From assembly GCF_040954645.1 (NCBI RefSeq), contig NC_092809.1, forward strand, positions 81,524,889 through 81,588,888: 64,000 bases of DNA. The letters are read 5' to 3'. Position numbers and translations under genes: made by a program. Shown here piece after piece: positions 35,235 through 44,421 of this stretch (position 1 is the first letter of the stretch; every line of letters begins with the position of its first letter). The notes beneath the pieces are model-generated. The model was not told the DNA's origin. It worked only from the letters and a program-made list of their open reading frames with translations, and ran no database searches. Origin of the DNA: Diabrotica undecimpunctata (lineage: Eukaryota; Arthropoda; Insecta; Coleoptera; Chrysomelidae).

Positions 35235-37815
35235 CCCTTTAAACGCCGAATCATTAAAAACTGTAAACAAATTTCAACTATCCATAAAAAAGATGTTATT
35301 GGGATATCTTTTATAATTTTGTTTTGTGAAAAAAAAAATAAAATGCTGTTTTTGAGAAAAAAACCATGTTCCCAAAATGGGAACGTTGGCATCTATAAGT
35401 CACAACATATAACAAAGTAATATCATTGCAGTAAAAACATATTTTATTCCATATATTATAACAAAACTAACAAAATTTAAAATAAAACTATAAATCTAAT
35501 GTTACAAATAATATGTTAGCAAGGTGAGTGATATTTATCAAAACAAAAATTTTTATGTAGACGCTTTTCACATTTAGTACACTCTAAGCGTGTGTTTCTT
35601 TGGCATACAGTACATCTACCTTGTGATGTACTTTTAGAAATATGATTTATTCCATCAAATCGTATATCTCTAAGAACTGGACAAGTTGGACCACCTTTTC
35701 TTTTTCTTGAGCTTGCTCCAACTTTGATTAGCGCCATAGCAACATTTCTTCGAAAATCCAAATGAGTTATAGTACTTTCAGGATTTACGAGTTGGTAGAA
35801 ACGGAATGCTGCTACCACCTCTAAATTTAAGGAGTGAGAAAATAAATTCCACCACCATTTTTTTGATCTTAATCTTGGACGATAACTAGCACACATTCTA
35901 TCGCAAAGGTCGACACCACCCATTCCAAAATTGTACTTCTTGATCAAATTTGGTTGTGGAACTTCTTTTCTATTTTCAGATTTTACTCTTCTTGTCGCAT
36001 TTTGGAGCGGACTGATGGAGAAATGATTGCTTGCTATTGTAACTGCAGCGTTGTCATTCCACTTGACGCAAATAACTGTACCATCGGATTTGTAATCAAA
36101 TGTTTCCCGATCTTGCTTCTTTATTGTTTTTGATGATACCAATGGACATTTATTTATTCTGTTCTCACGCACAGTTCCACATGCCCGAATACCTCTATCA
36201 CACAAGCTTGACAATAGTGAATAACTGGTGAAGAAATTGTCAAAAAATACATTATGGTTGTTGGGGTTCTCAATTACTTCTAACATTTTATTTACAACGT
36301 GGGAACCTAAAGGCATCTTTCTATCTATTGTTTTACCGCAGTATATCTCTAAATTATAGGGGAATCCATCTTGTCCGCATAACATCCATATTTTGAAACC
36401 GAATCGTATTGGTTTATTTTTTATGAACATCTTAGCCGAGTGATGCCCATGATACGGAATCATCGATTCATCTATGCTGAGATTTTCATGGAAAACTCCA
36501 AATTTTTTGAAGTTTTGTTTCAGCATATCATATAATTCTGCAACTTTTGCAACTTTATTACCAACTGGAAGGTTGGCATTATCACAAATATGAAGATAAC
36601 GTTTTATAAGTCGGAACCTTTGCCGACTCATTATTTTCGAAAAAATTGGAGCCTGCATGTCATCTGCAGTAGACCAGTAATCATCCTCAGAAGGAACATG
36701 GTGATATCCGCTTATCAAAAGTAACCCCAAAAACTGACGAAGTTCTTCCTCAGAAACAGTAAAGTTGTGAATATTTTTATCTCTATGAGCGTAGAGTTCG
36801 GTATTATGACGAATAAATTGAACTATTTCAGATGTAAAAAATAATGAAAAAATTTCGAACTCAGATTTGCCCAAGTGTTCATCGCCTACTCTTGGTGGTG
36901 TGGAAGCTTGAGCTTGAATTCCAACCTTCTCACTCTTTTTCCATTTACGTTGAACCGATACATTTTCTTCCTTATCTTCGTCGGAAGATTCATAAGCGTG
37001 AATTTCTACTTCACCGGGTACTTCGTCTGGTATATCAGGAATATCTAACACCTGATCGTCAATAGTATCCTCGTCGCTTTCAGTACCTTGATCAGCTGAA
37101 TCAGGTGGAAGAATAACAATATCCACTGGTTCTGCGGACGTTGAAGCTTCCACATCGTCGAGTGCATGTATTAGAAATCTATGCCTTCGTATAGATGATC
37201 TAAGTGTATAAAAATATATCTAAGTATTATGCTTTTTTTTGTTGCCACCAACTTACCCATAAAAACTTTTTGGATCCAAAGATATATCCATTTTTTCACT
37301 GAAATAAAACTAAAACTCAAAATTATTATAAACACCACGTGTTTTCTTCGTCGTAACGTCGTGACGACTAATCCAAGCCGTTACAATTACGCGCGGTCAT
37401 TCTCTAGGGAACCTTGAATAACAGAGTTTCGCTGTTGCCAACGTTCCCATTTTGGGAACAATGAATGCTGAACGTGATATCTTTAGAAATAAGTTACGTA
37501 AATGTGTTTTTTGTAAATATTTCCTTTATATAATTCATTTACTGTATTTCTATTCAAAAATAAATCACAGTTTGGTACATATCGACTCCCAGTAACAACT
37601 TTAGCACAAAAAAGCAAGTGATATGAATTTGGACGTCATTTTGCGCGGTTTCTAGATGAATCCGGTAAGTAAAAAAAACATTTCAGCTAACAGAAAGTAA
37701 GAATGGGACATACAGAAAGCATATTTGTTACAATATTTGAAAATATTTCAATATTTTCTGAATCCAACTTATTTTTTACTGTGTTCCCAAAATGGGAACG
37801 TTGGCGTTTAAAAGG
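35235..37815 (-). mobile_element. Apparently complete piggyBac transposon
   Basis: TTAA at 35231-35234 and 37816-37819. TIRs CCCTTTAAACGCC and, from the right end, CCTTTTAAACGCC differ at one base. Three identical 23-bp subterminal repeats lie inside (35368-35390, 37437-37459 inverted, 37783-37805), each containing the hairpin TTCCCAAAATGGGAA. Total length 2581 bp, with one open transposase gene. Nothing in the sequence rules out activity. Confidence 0.93.
35516..37291 (-). CDS. piggyBac transposase, intact, two exons
   Basis: The open exon below 37153 is 545 codons without a stop. Its first codon is GTG, so the true start is upstream: exon 1 at 37291-37257 (ATG...MDISLDPKSFYG), intron 37256-37200 (GTAAGT...TTAG, 57 nt), then in-frame RRHRFLIHALDDVEAST into the long exon; about 572 residues. 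Catalytic aspartates lie in SIDESMIPYHG, VFFDNFFTS and MGGVDLCDRM. The C-terminus has a cysteine-rich domain (CTVCQ..C..CEKRLHKNFC..H). It should cut at TTAA and leave no footprint. It lies in the nucleus with an acidic N-terminus. This is the only full-length open transposase gene in the window. Confidence 0.93.
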
Positions 37816-37837
37816 TTAATAAGAAGCAATTTTAAAA

Positions 37838-37865
37838 CAAAGAGCTTATCTCTTGGCTCACTTAG

Positions 37866-37917
<52 letters not shown>

Positions 37918-37926
37918 CTAAGTGAG

Positions 37927-37993
<67 letters not shown>

Positions 37994-38014
37994 CTAAGTG
38001 AGCCAAGAGATAAC
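37838..38014. repeat. Palindromic junction with two (TA)n tracts
   Basis: The sequence TTATCTCTTGGCTCACTTAG followed by CTATTTA and (TA)n (37838-37911) is repeated inverted as TAAATAGCTAAGTGAGCC at about 37912-37929 and 37986-38006. Two TA tracts (about 37873-37911 and 37930-37985) sit between. It forms a cruciform-capable palindrome; possible head-to-head element ends. Confidence 0.7.
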
Positions 38015-38019
38015 TGTTT

Positions 38020-38365
38020 TGGATGGATTGGAGTCAATAAAAGGGCTATTGGTAAACTATTTTTTATCTCGAGCTTTCAATTGTGTTTACAATTATTATC
38101 AAGAGCTGCTAAAAAAGACAAAATATCTTACAAAGTTGAACTAGAAAGAAAAAACAATTTTTGTTAACTCACAATAAAATTAGTTTAGTAAATAAAAATT
38201 GCTGCTAATACATCTTAAAAATTATTAATATAAAAATGTCCTAATCTAATTTTAGCTTTTTTAGCAGCTCTTGATAATAATTGTAAACACAATTGAAAGC
38301 TCGAGATAAAAAATTGTTTACCAATAGCCCTTTTATTGACTCCAACCCATCCAAAACAGTTATAT
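38020..38365. repeat. Inverted-repeat element with degenerate hammerheads
   Basis: About 100 bp at 38020-38120 is repeated inverted at 38262-38362, spacer about 140 bp. Each arm, read outward, contains CTCTTGATAATAATTGT-AAAC-ACAATTGAAAGCTCGAG. This keeps stem II, GAAA, the AGCT mini-stem III and stem I (CTC/GAG), but the core is TTGATAA instead of CUGANGA, so it should be inactive. Confidence 0.65.
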
Positions 38366-38406
38366 ATTTTTTCCAAACGAGTCACAAGTACTTCTTTTTT
38401 CTTATT

Positions 38407-38408
<2 letters not shown>

Positions 38409-38445
<37 letters not shown>

Positions 38446-38512
38446 TTCTTATACTGATATAACTGATACTCATTAGAGTCTTTCTTGTAGATTTCCCCAA
38501 TATTTAAGAGTT

Positions 38513-38555
<43 letters not shown>
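38409..38555. repeat. Two (TA)n tracts
   Basis: TA runs at about 38409-38443 and 38515-38555, separated by 70 bp of unique sequence. Confidence 0.9.
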
Positions 38556-38558
<3 letters not shown>

Positions 38559-38617
38559 GAACAGGAAAAGAAGTCTTTGCTGACAACGTTAGAAAACGGA
38601 GCTTTGAGGTTTATTGG

Positions 38618-38973
38618 GATTTGCAGCGGTGAAATAAGTGTACTCTTTTAACTAAGTTTCAAGCTTTCAATAATGTTTATTTTCATCATCAGGAAAAACT
38701 GAAATAAAGTGCTACTGTTAGTAAAGCATCCTCGAAACCTATTGAGAGTGTAAAGGTTGTAAAAAACTTAATTTATTGAGATTTGTCTTTGGTAGATGTT
38801 CTACTCACAGGTGACAATTTCACGCACCACTCATTGATTGAGTCAATTAATAAAAAATATAAAAATTGCATGGTGTAAAAGACCAAACTTGACAAATTAT
38901 TTTTACTTTTAACACATAAGAAAAAGACAATTACAACGATTTAAAAAGGCCACGTGTGCCGGCCAACAGTGGA
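38618..38973 (-). repeat. PLE-B terminal region, inverted arm
   Basis: The reverse complement equals 41590-41668 joined to 48845-49121 once the PLE-A block is removed, with only minor differences. Penelope-like elements commonly carry such terminal repeats in inverted form. It includes hammerhead copy e. Confidence 0.75.
38657..38696 (-). ncRNA. Type-I hammerhead ribozyme motif (copy e)
   Basis: Minus strand: CTGATGA 38692-38686. Stem II GAAAAT/ATTATT has one mismatch and one G-U pair. GAAA is at 38668-38665 and the mini stem III is A-GC-T, with T38661 at the cleavage position. Stem I has four pairs (TTTC/GAAA). It is the inverted copy of the motif at 49042-49081. Confidence 0.65.
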
Positions 38974-39187
38974 GTCATCGAAGCGACAGCAGACTATATC
39001 CGGAAAGATCTGCCCTTGCAGAACATGTAAATAAAGAACATCATATAATGAATTATGAATCAGTCTAAGTTTTAGCTACTGAATCCAGTTACAAAAAAAG
39101 ACTCTTCTTAGAAATGGCATTCATTGCTCAAAATTCAAACGCAATGAACAAAAGGAGTCACATTAATCAGTTAAGCACCATTTACTC
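38968..39187 (+). pseudogene. Penelope-like GIY-YIG C-terminal fragment
   Basis: Reads SHRSDSRLYPERSALAEHV, then after one stop SSYKKRLFLEMAFIAQNSNA and STIYSYLLY. This matches the end of the PLE-B protein (HRSDIKTKKINACALTEHA...RVFLEMCFIKSN) at 50.9-51.1 kb. Truncated at both sides. Confidence 0.75.
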
Positions 39188-39463
39188 CTACCTATTATAT
39201 TTGGATACACATTCACAGTCCAATGATGTTTCAACAACTGAGTCATTGTAAAGTTTCCATGTTTCTTCATTTATTATAGTTCTCATTATACAAAATTGTT
39301 TTTTCAACCTAAATACAATCTTTGGTAAATTTTGATGTGTAATATTAGTAGTACTACATAAGACAAAGAAAATAAGAAGAAGTACTGTCATTTGCCATGT
39401 CCAGGAATGACAGCTACTCTTAACCCATGGTACAATGAATACACAAGGTATGATATTGCGCAT
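39188..39463 (-). CDS. Unrecognised short ORF with signal-peptide-like start
   Basis: 91 codons. A hydrophobic stretch (MTVLLLIFFVLCSTTN) lies near residues 25-40, followed by a polar C-terminus with three cysteines. I do not recognise it. Its beginning (near 39410-39465) is repeated inverted at about 41525-41580, next to a PLE-B arm, so the region may be a duplicated target site rather than a gene. Low confidence that it is expressed. Confidence 0.25.
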   Translation of the reverse strand: MRNIIPCVFIVPWVKSSCHSWTWQMTVLLLIFFVLCSTTNITHQNLPKIVFRLKKQFCIMRTIINEETWKLYNDSVVETSLDCECVSKYNR

Positions 39464-39534
39464 GACATTTGACAGCTGGTCCAGGAGTGTGACGTAGTCA
39501 AGACCGCTCGAACCACCTCGAACCCATTATTACA

Positions 39535-40350
39535 GCTTAACGTACACATTAATTTTGAAATTATGGTAAAAAAATGATCTATTTTTTTTTTAAATGTTTT
39601 GTTTTGGTTATAATTGAATAAAAAATATATTTTCAGTAGCGTAAAACCTTTACTTTTCCTAGGGATTCAAGCGAAATATTTATTTTTGTTTTCATACATA
39701 TACTAATAATATAAGTACTCTTTTTGTATGCAAATCCGTTGAAATTTAAAAATTTTCTGCAAAGGAAATACTGTGAATAGGTAAATAGTAGTAGATTTGC
39801 TTATTCTGATTCACTGTCACTAACTTCCAAGCAGTTTTACTGAAATAAAAACAAAATAGATTACAATAAAGAACAATCTGTTTTACAATTCAATATGATA
39901 TTTTAGATGAGTTATAATGAAATTTAGTAAAATAAAAAATATAACTATAACCTACCGGTTATTATATGCAAAATTTACTTATATAAAAATAAGACACAAA
40001 TTAGTTCAAACGCAAAACACAATAAATATCGACTTCAGATGACTTTACACCGGCAAGACAGAAAGCTTGTATAAAAACAAAAGTTCAACAATAATATCGG
40101 TTATCAATGGTGACCATTGCAAATTGCAAGTTATGAGATAATAAATATATTTTAAAGTAACTCAATACTGACTGAGTCATCTATTTTATAATAGAAAAAT
40201 AATTTAGATATATGCTTACATATGTGTCTTTATACAATATCCACTTCGCAAGGACTTAAAAAATTTGATGGGTAAAATTTAACCGGCGGCAGTATCCCAG
40301 ACGTGCGCGTAAAAAATTACCAGTAAGGCGCGCCTGTGTCTGAGACTTGT
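39535..40350. mobile_element. Diverged copy of the inner piggyBac-type MITE
   Basis: Runs in reverse relative to 10253-11036. Shared blocks are CTTAACGTACACATTAATTTTGAA, ATGTTTTGTTTTGGTTATAATTGA, GCGTAAAACCTTTACTTTTC, CAAATCCGTTGAAATTT and the GGCGCGCCTGTGTCTGAGAC end. The TIRs and TTAA are degraded, so it is an old copy. No coding. Confidence 0.8.
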
Positions 40351-40429
40351 GTGTACTTGTGGTGTTTAGTTACTGTTTATTTGTACTGTATAGTATTTTT
40401 TTTGTAAAACTGAAAGTTTTTATTCGCCA

Positions 40430-40843
40430 TTGTATATCTGGTTTTGTACCTTTTTCAAAGTGCGCTGTGCAATTGCTTGTTGCAATAATGACAATAAAGA
40501 TAAAATCTTTAGGTTTCATACATTTCCTAAAGATAGTGTGACCAGAAAACTGTGGATTATATCTTGTTGTAGATATGATAATTTTAATTGTAATACTGCA
40601 AGAATTTGTTCTAAATATTTTAAAACTGAAGATTACCAAAGAAATCTACAACAGGAACTTTTAAATTACGTTTCTAAAAAGGGTCTAAAACTCAAACCTG
40701 AGGCAGTACCTAGTCTTTATTTGCCTAAATCAAAATCGGCTACCCTTTTAGCCAACCAAAAGAAACGCGTACAAAGAGCCGAACACAGAGAGTCCAAAAA
40801 GTATGTTGAGCAGCTTCTTACTACTTCTAGGTCAACGACGTAA
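40430..40843 (+). CDS. THAP-domain zinc-finger exon
   Basis: CAIACC starts a C2CH zinc finger; then FRFHTFPKD, W, C, ICSKYF and the closing LKPEAVPSLYLP motif of THAP domains (about 80 residues), followed by a basic helix (NQKKRVQRAEHRESKKYVEQL). The expected histidine in C-x2-H is tyrosine here (CSKYF). A likely acceptor (CCTTTTTCAAAG) ends at 40460 just before the domain and a donor GTAAGT starts at 40839, so this is probably one internal or second exon, with the true start upstream. THAP proteins are DNA-binding factors, related to P-element transposase. It is either a host gene or a P-type remnant. Confidence 0.65.
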   Translation: MYIWFCTFFKVRCAIACCNNDNKDKIFRFHTFPKDSVTRKLWIISCCRYDNFNCNTARICSKYFKTEDYQRNLQQELLNYVSKKGLKLKPEAVPSLYLPKSKSATLLANQKKRVQRAEHRESKKYVEQLLTTSRSTT

Positions 40844-40844
40844 G

Positions 40845-41585
40845 TCTAAATCTTTGTTTTTATTAATTATTAGTCATGAAATCTTAAATGGTTCTTTCAT
40901 ATCGATTTGTTAAGTAAGAAACTAGCTTCAGCCTGCTATGCAATTTGCAAGAAGAACTGTTTCGGAGTAAATCAATTAAGCATCTTCCAAAATAACATAT
41001 TTTTCTTTGTTAAATCATGTTATCATTATTAAAATATATAATGTTATCATTATTATAGACAATACCAAGATAATTTTATGTGTGAATATTACAAAAGATT
41101 TCATTTAAAATGTTGTGCAATATTGTGTGACCTCACTACACTCATATTCGATGGCCAGCTAGCTCATTCGATATAAATAAAGTTGACTTTATCATTATTT
41201 ATTTTGATTTTGTGTTTAGTTCAGTAGGTATATACGTACAATTTGTGTGTACCTTCATTACCACTTTTTTGTATCTTTTTAAACATCTGAAATATCGAAC
41301 TCTGGAGTATAAGTTAGTTAACCTGTACCTACGTGTAATAAAAGATAATTAAAACTTGTTTTATAAAGGATATCTATCATAATTTTATCATCTCTTTATA
41401 GTTACTATAATTAAATTAGCCAAATTATATAAAAAAAAACTTAAAATTAAAAGTCTTTCCTATACAACTACATTCAAATGTTGCGGGAATAAGCGTTCTT
41501 GACTTCGTCATGCGCGAAAGCGAACCGATTTTGGAACATTATGTATCATACCTTGTGTATTCATTGTACCATGCTCTTAACCTAA
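40845..41585. other. Non-coding after the THAP exon
   Basis: No further exon recognised. 41525-41580 repeats, inverted, the sequence at 39410-39465. Confidence 0.45.
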
Positions 41586-41732
41586 CACTCCACTGTTGGC
41601 CGGCACACGTGGCCTTTTTAAATCGTCGTAATTGTCTTTTTCTTATGTGTTAAAAGTAAAAATAATTTAATTAAAATCCTTTGTAAAAGGTATATATCTA
41701 AAAACCCAAACGGGCTGTGTTAGACAAAACGA

Positions 41733-42770
41733 TGAAAAACCCTGAAATACTCCATTGGTTTCGCTATGTTGACGACTGTTTAGTCTTCATTTCAGGTAAT
41801 TCCAATTCAGCTGAACATTTACTTTCCAAAATTAACCATTAACACTAATGTTTGTATTTTGAGAACGATTTCCGAAGTGGAAATTGAAACGTCAATAAAC
41901 GTATTTTAACCTTTAATTGTGGCTTATTCCCATGTAAATAATAATTAAAATTAACCAAATTCACCCCAATATCAAGTTCACCATGGAACTAGAATCATCC
42001 ATGTCAATCAATTTTCTAGATCTCACCATTACCAGATTAACTGACCACTTCGATTTCAGTATCTATAGGAAACCCACACAGACTAACCACATAATTCCAT
42101 TTTCATCTAACCATCCCATGTCACATAAATACGCAGCTTTTCACAGTTACATCCATCGCCTAGAAACCATTCCACTTTCAGACATAAACTACAAAAAAGA
42201 ACTTAACATACATAGACAAATAGCAGTCAACAATGGATATGATTACAACATCATCAACAAACTCATCCGCAAAAAACGCCTTAAGAGCCTGCAGGAGACT
42301 GCGTTCCCCAGAGACCTCACCACCTAGCCCAGTTACGTTTCACTCCCATACTATCATGAAAGTCTTTCTGGAGATATTCGAAATCTCATCCAACGTTCGG
42401 TTGAAAACATCCATGTTTAATTTAAAGTACCCAACAATTTGGGTCAACACATATCTAATTCCAAAGATCCCATCAATTATATGGATTAGAGTGGAGTGTA
42501 TAGACTAAAATGTTCAGATTGCAATGCCCCTTACATAGGTAAAAATACTTCCACTTTCTCTCAACATCTCAAAGAACACAACCACACTCTCAGTATCCCA
42601 GAAGACGTTTCACTTATTCACAATATCCCCCAAAAAAATTCCTTAAATTAGACTTATACAAAGACCTTGAAATTCTTAAAGAAAAACAAAAAACCCCAAA
42701 TTGCGTCAATCTTCATGTATCTTTCAATCGAGAGTTCCTCCCTCTCCATCGCCAACTATTCTCATAACCT
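41733..42770 (+). pseudogene. PLE-A protein, 5'-truncated first copy
   Basis: Starts within RT at EILHWFRYVDDCLVFISG (catalytic YVDD), continues MELESSMSINFLDLTITRL to the RT end, then the GIY-YIG part with a deletion around its second motif. A 108-bp insert interrupts it at 41839-41946. Nearly identical to 45949-46914. It shares two in-frame stops with copy 2 (TAA after NIHV, TAG before GVYRLKC). Confidence 0.85.
41839..41946 (+). mobile_element. 108-bp mini-insertion with hammerhead-like fold
   Basis: The 11-bp duplication AAAATTAACCA (41828-41838, 41947-41957) flanks it, and the second PLE-A copy lacks it, so the boundaries are exact. It can fold as TTGA/TCAA (41859-41862, 41892-41895) around TTTCC-GAAGT-GGAAA and GAAACG, the outline of a hammerhead, but CUGANGA is replaced by GAACGA. 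Confidence 0.75.
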
Positions 42771-44355
42771 TCACCCCTAATTCACTTTTACAATAAAAAT
42801 CTACATTTATCACTATTCGTTCGCCTAATACTCATCTTCTTTAGTCCACTCCAAAAACTTTTCTTTCAACACATCACACTCTCAATCTGTCCTTGTTTCT
42901 CTCTATTCAACCCTAACCTCAAGTCCGACCCCCTATACCTAATGTTGTCCGTGCTTCTTGTCGGCACCTCCAAATCTTAGACTATTCGTCATCCCTTTCA
43001 AACAAATCTCTCAGTTCTCATTTTACTCTTCTACACAACCCCCTTAGGGTTTGGTTGCGGTTCTCTGGGGATCTCAGCTTTCTGTAGTCTTTTCGTATCT
43101 CACATTTTTTCAAAAAAACACCATAATTTTCTTCTTTTTTACTTAATTTTAACAGAGCCACCCAAAACCATTTCATTTTCACAATTAAGGTTTATATACA
43201 CCTGCAAATCATCCAACTTATAACTTAACCTTTTTATATTTCCCATGTACCTAGTGTTGCTTTATGACAGATAGGGCCTTTCTTAAGTTATAAGTTGAGT
43301 ATTATACTATTAACATACTACAAAACTATGTCCCAACCATCAAATTTTATTCATTTCATATAATAGTTAATACAATAAAACTTCCACACCACTTACTCCG
43401 TTAACACCCAATCAGATATTTAAGTTCATGAACTTATAACTTAAAAAGTTTTACATTTACCAGGTACCAAATGTTGTTTTTTGACATACAGGGCCTTCTA
43501 TAATCGAGTTATAAGTTAAATTTCACATGACCATTATACTACAAAAGTTTTATTTTATTCACGCAAGAACACTTTCATATTTTAAATATTTTCATTCATA
43601 TTCCACCAATATCAACAAAATTTCAAGAACTCAACTTTCCACATGTGTCTAGTTTCTATTTTCCAGGTACCAAATGTTGAAGAAACATAAAGGGCCTTAT
43701 ATTAAAATCTCTATTTCATAACACTACTACACAACACACATGTATAGTTGGTTGCCTAACTAACCACATAATCTTCTCTCCACATTTCATCTCATATACA
43801 TAATTTTAAAACAACAACATTGATGGTTGATACTGTTATATTAATTTATTTTACTTTAACAATTTCAAATAACGTTGGCTTTTGTCTTAAGTAGACACAT
43901 ACAGTTATATCGACTGCTCTGTTACGACTTCCGTCCTACTTGTTGACTTGTCAACATTGTCATTTCAATCAGTTGCTTCCATAAAGTCCTCATAGACACA
44001 CCGTCTCAGGACTAGCAACTTCAACGTGGAGTCATATGTCGCCATGTTACCTAATCCAACGGTAACTTTAACATCCTAATAATTTATAAGAAATACTGTC
44101 AAACAAATGTAATTAATTATTTGTAAACGGGTTTTTACTTATATATTTAGTAGCTACATTCATGTACTCCTAGTAAGTATTAACCACACTTTACATTAAC
44201 CTTGGTCAAAATTTAAACTTCATGTTCTTTTTAATTAAGTGGTTACATATTTTCTAGGACACTGATGATGGGATGATGGATTCCGAAAACGTTTTGTCTA
44301 ACACAGCCCGTTTGGGTTTTTAAATATATACCTTTTACAAAGGATTTTAATTAAT
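42771..44355 (+). repeat. PLE-A 3' non-coding region, copy 1
   Basis: Colinear with 46915-48780. It contains three related blocks with (G)TACC-A-TGTTG, ACA-A-AGGGCCTT and ...AAGTTATAAGTT spaced about 200 bp apart (near 43245, 43465 and 43667). It ends in hammerhead copy b and TTTACAAAGGATTTT. Confidence 0.8.
44257..44299 (+). ncRNA. Type-I hammerhead ribozyme motif (copy b)
   Basis: CTGATGA 44262-44268; stem II GGGAT/ATTCC (44270-44274, 44280-44284, one G-U) with loop GATGG; GAAA 44285-44288; palindrome AACGTT 44288-44293 as mini stem III; T44294 at the cleavage position; stem I GGACA/TGTCT. Lies at the 3' end of PLE-A copy 1. Confidence 0.75.
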
Positions 44356-44421
44356 TTTTTAATATATGGTATACAGCCAACTACAGGATCGTAGATTCCT
44401 TGTGGATTTTAATTTGACGGT

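Noticed and set aside
35516..37153. Taking 37153 as the transposase start
   Set aside because: The codon is GTG; an ATG exon at 37291-37257 with a GTAAGT...TTAG intron gives an in-frame N-terminus of the expected type.
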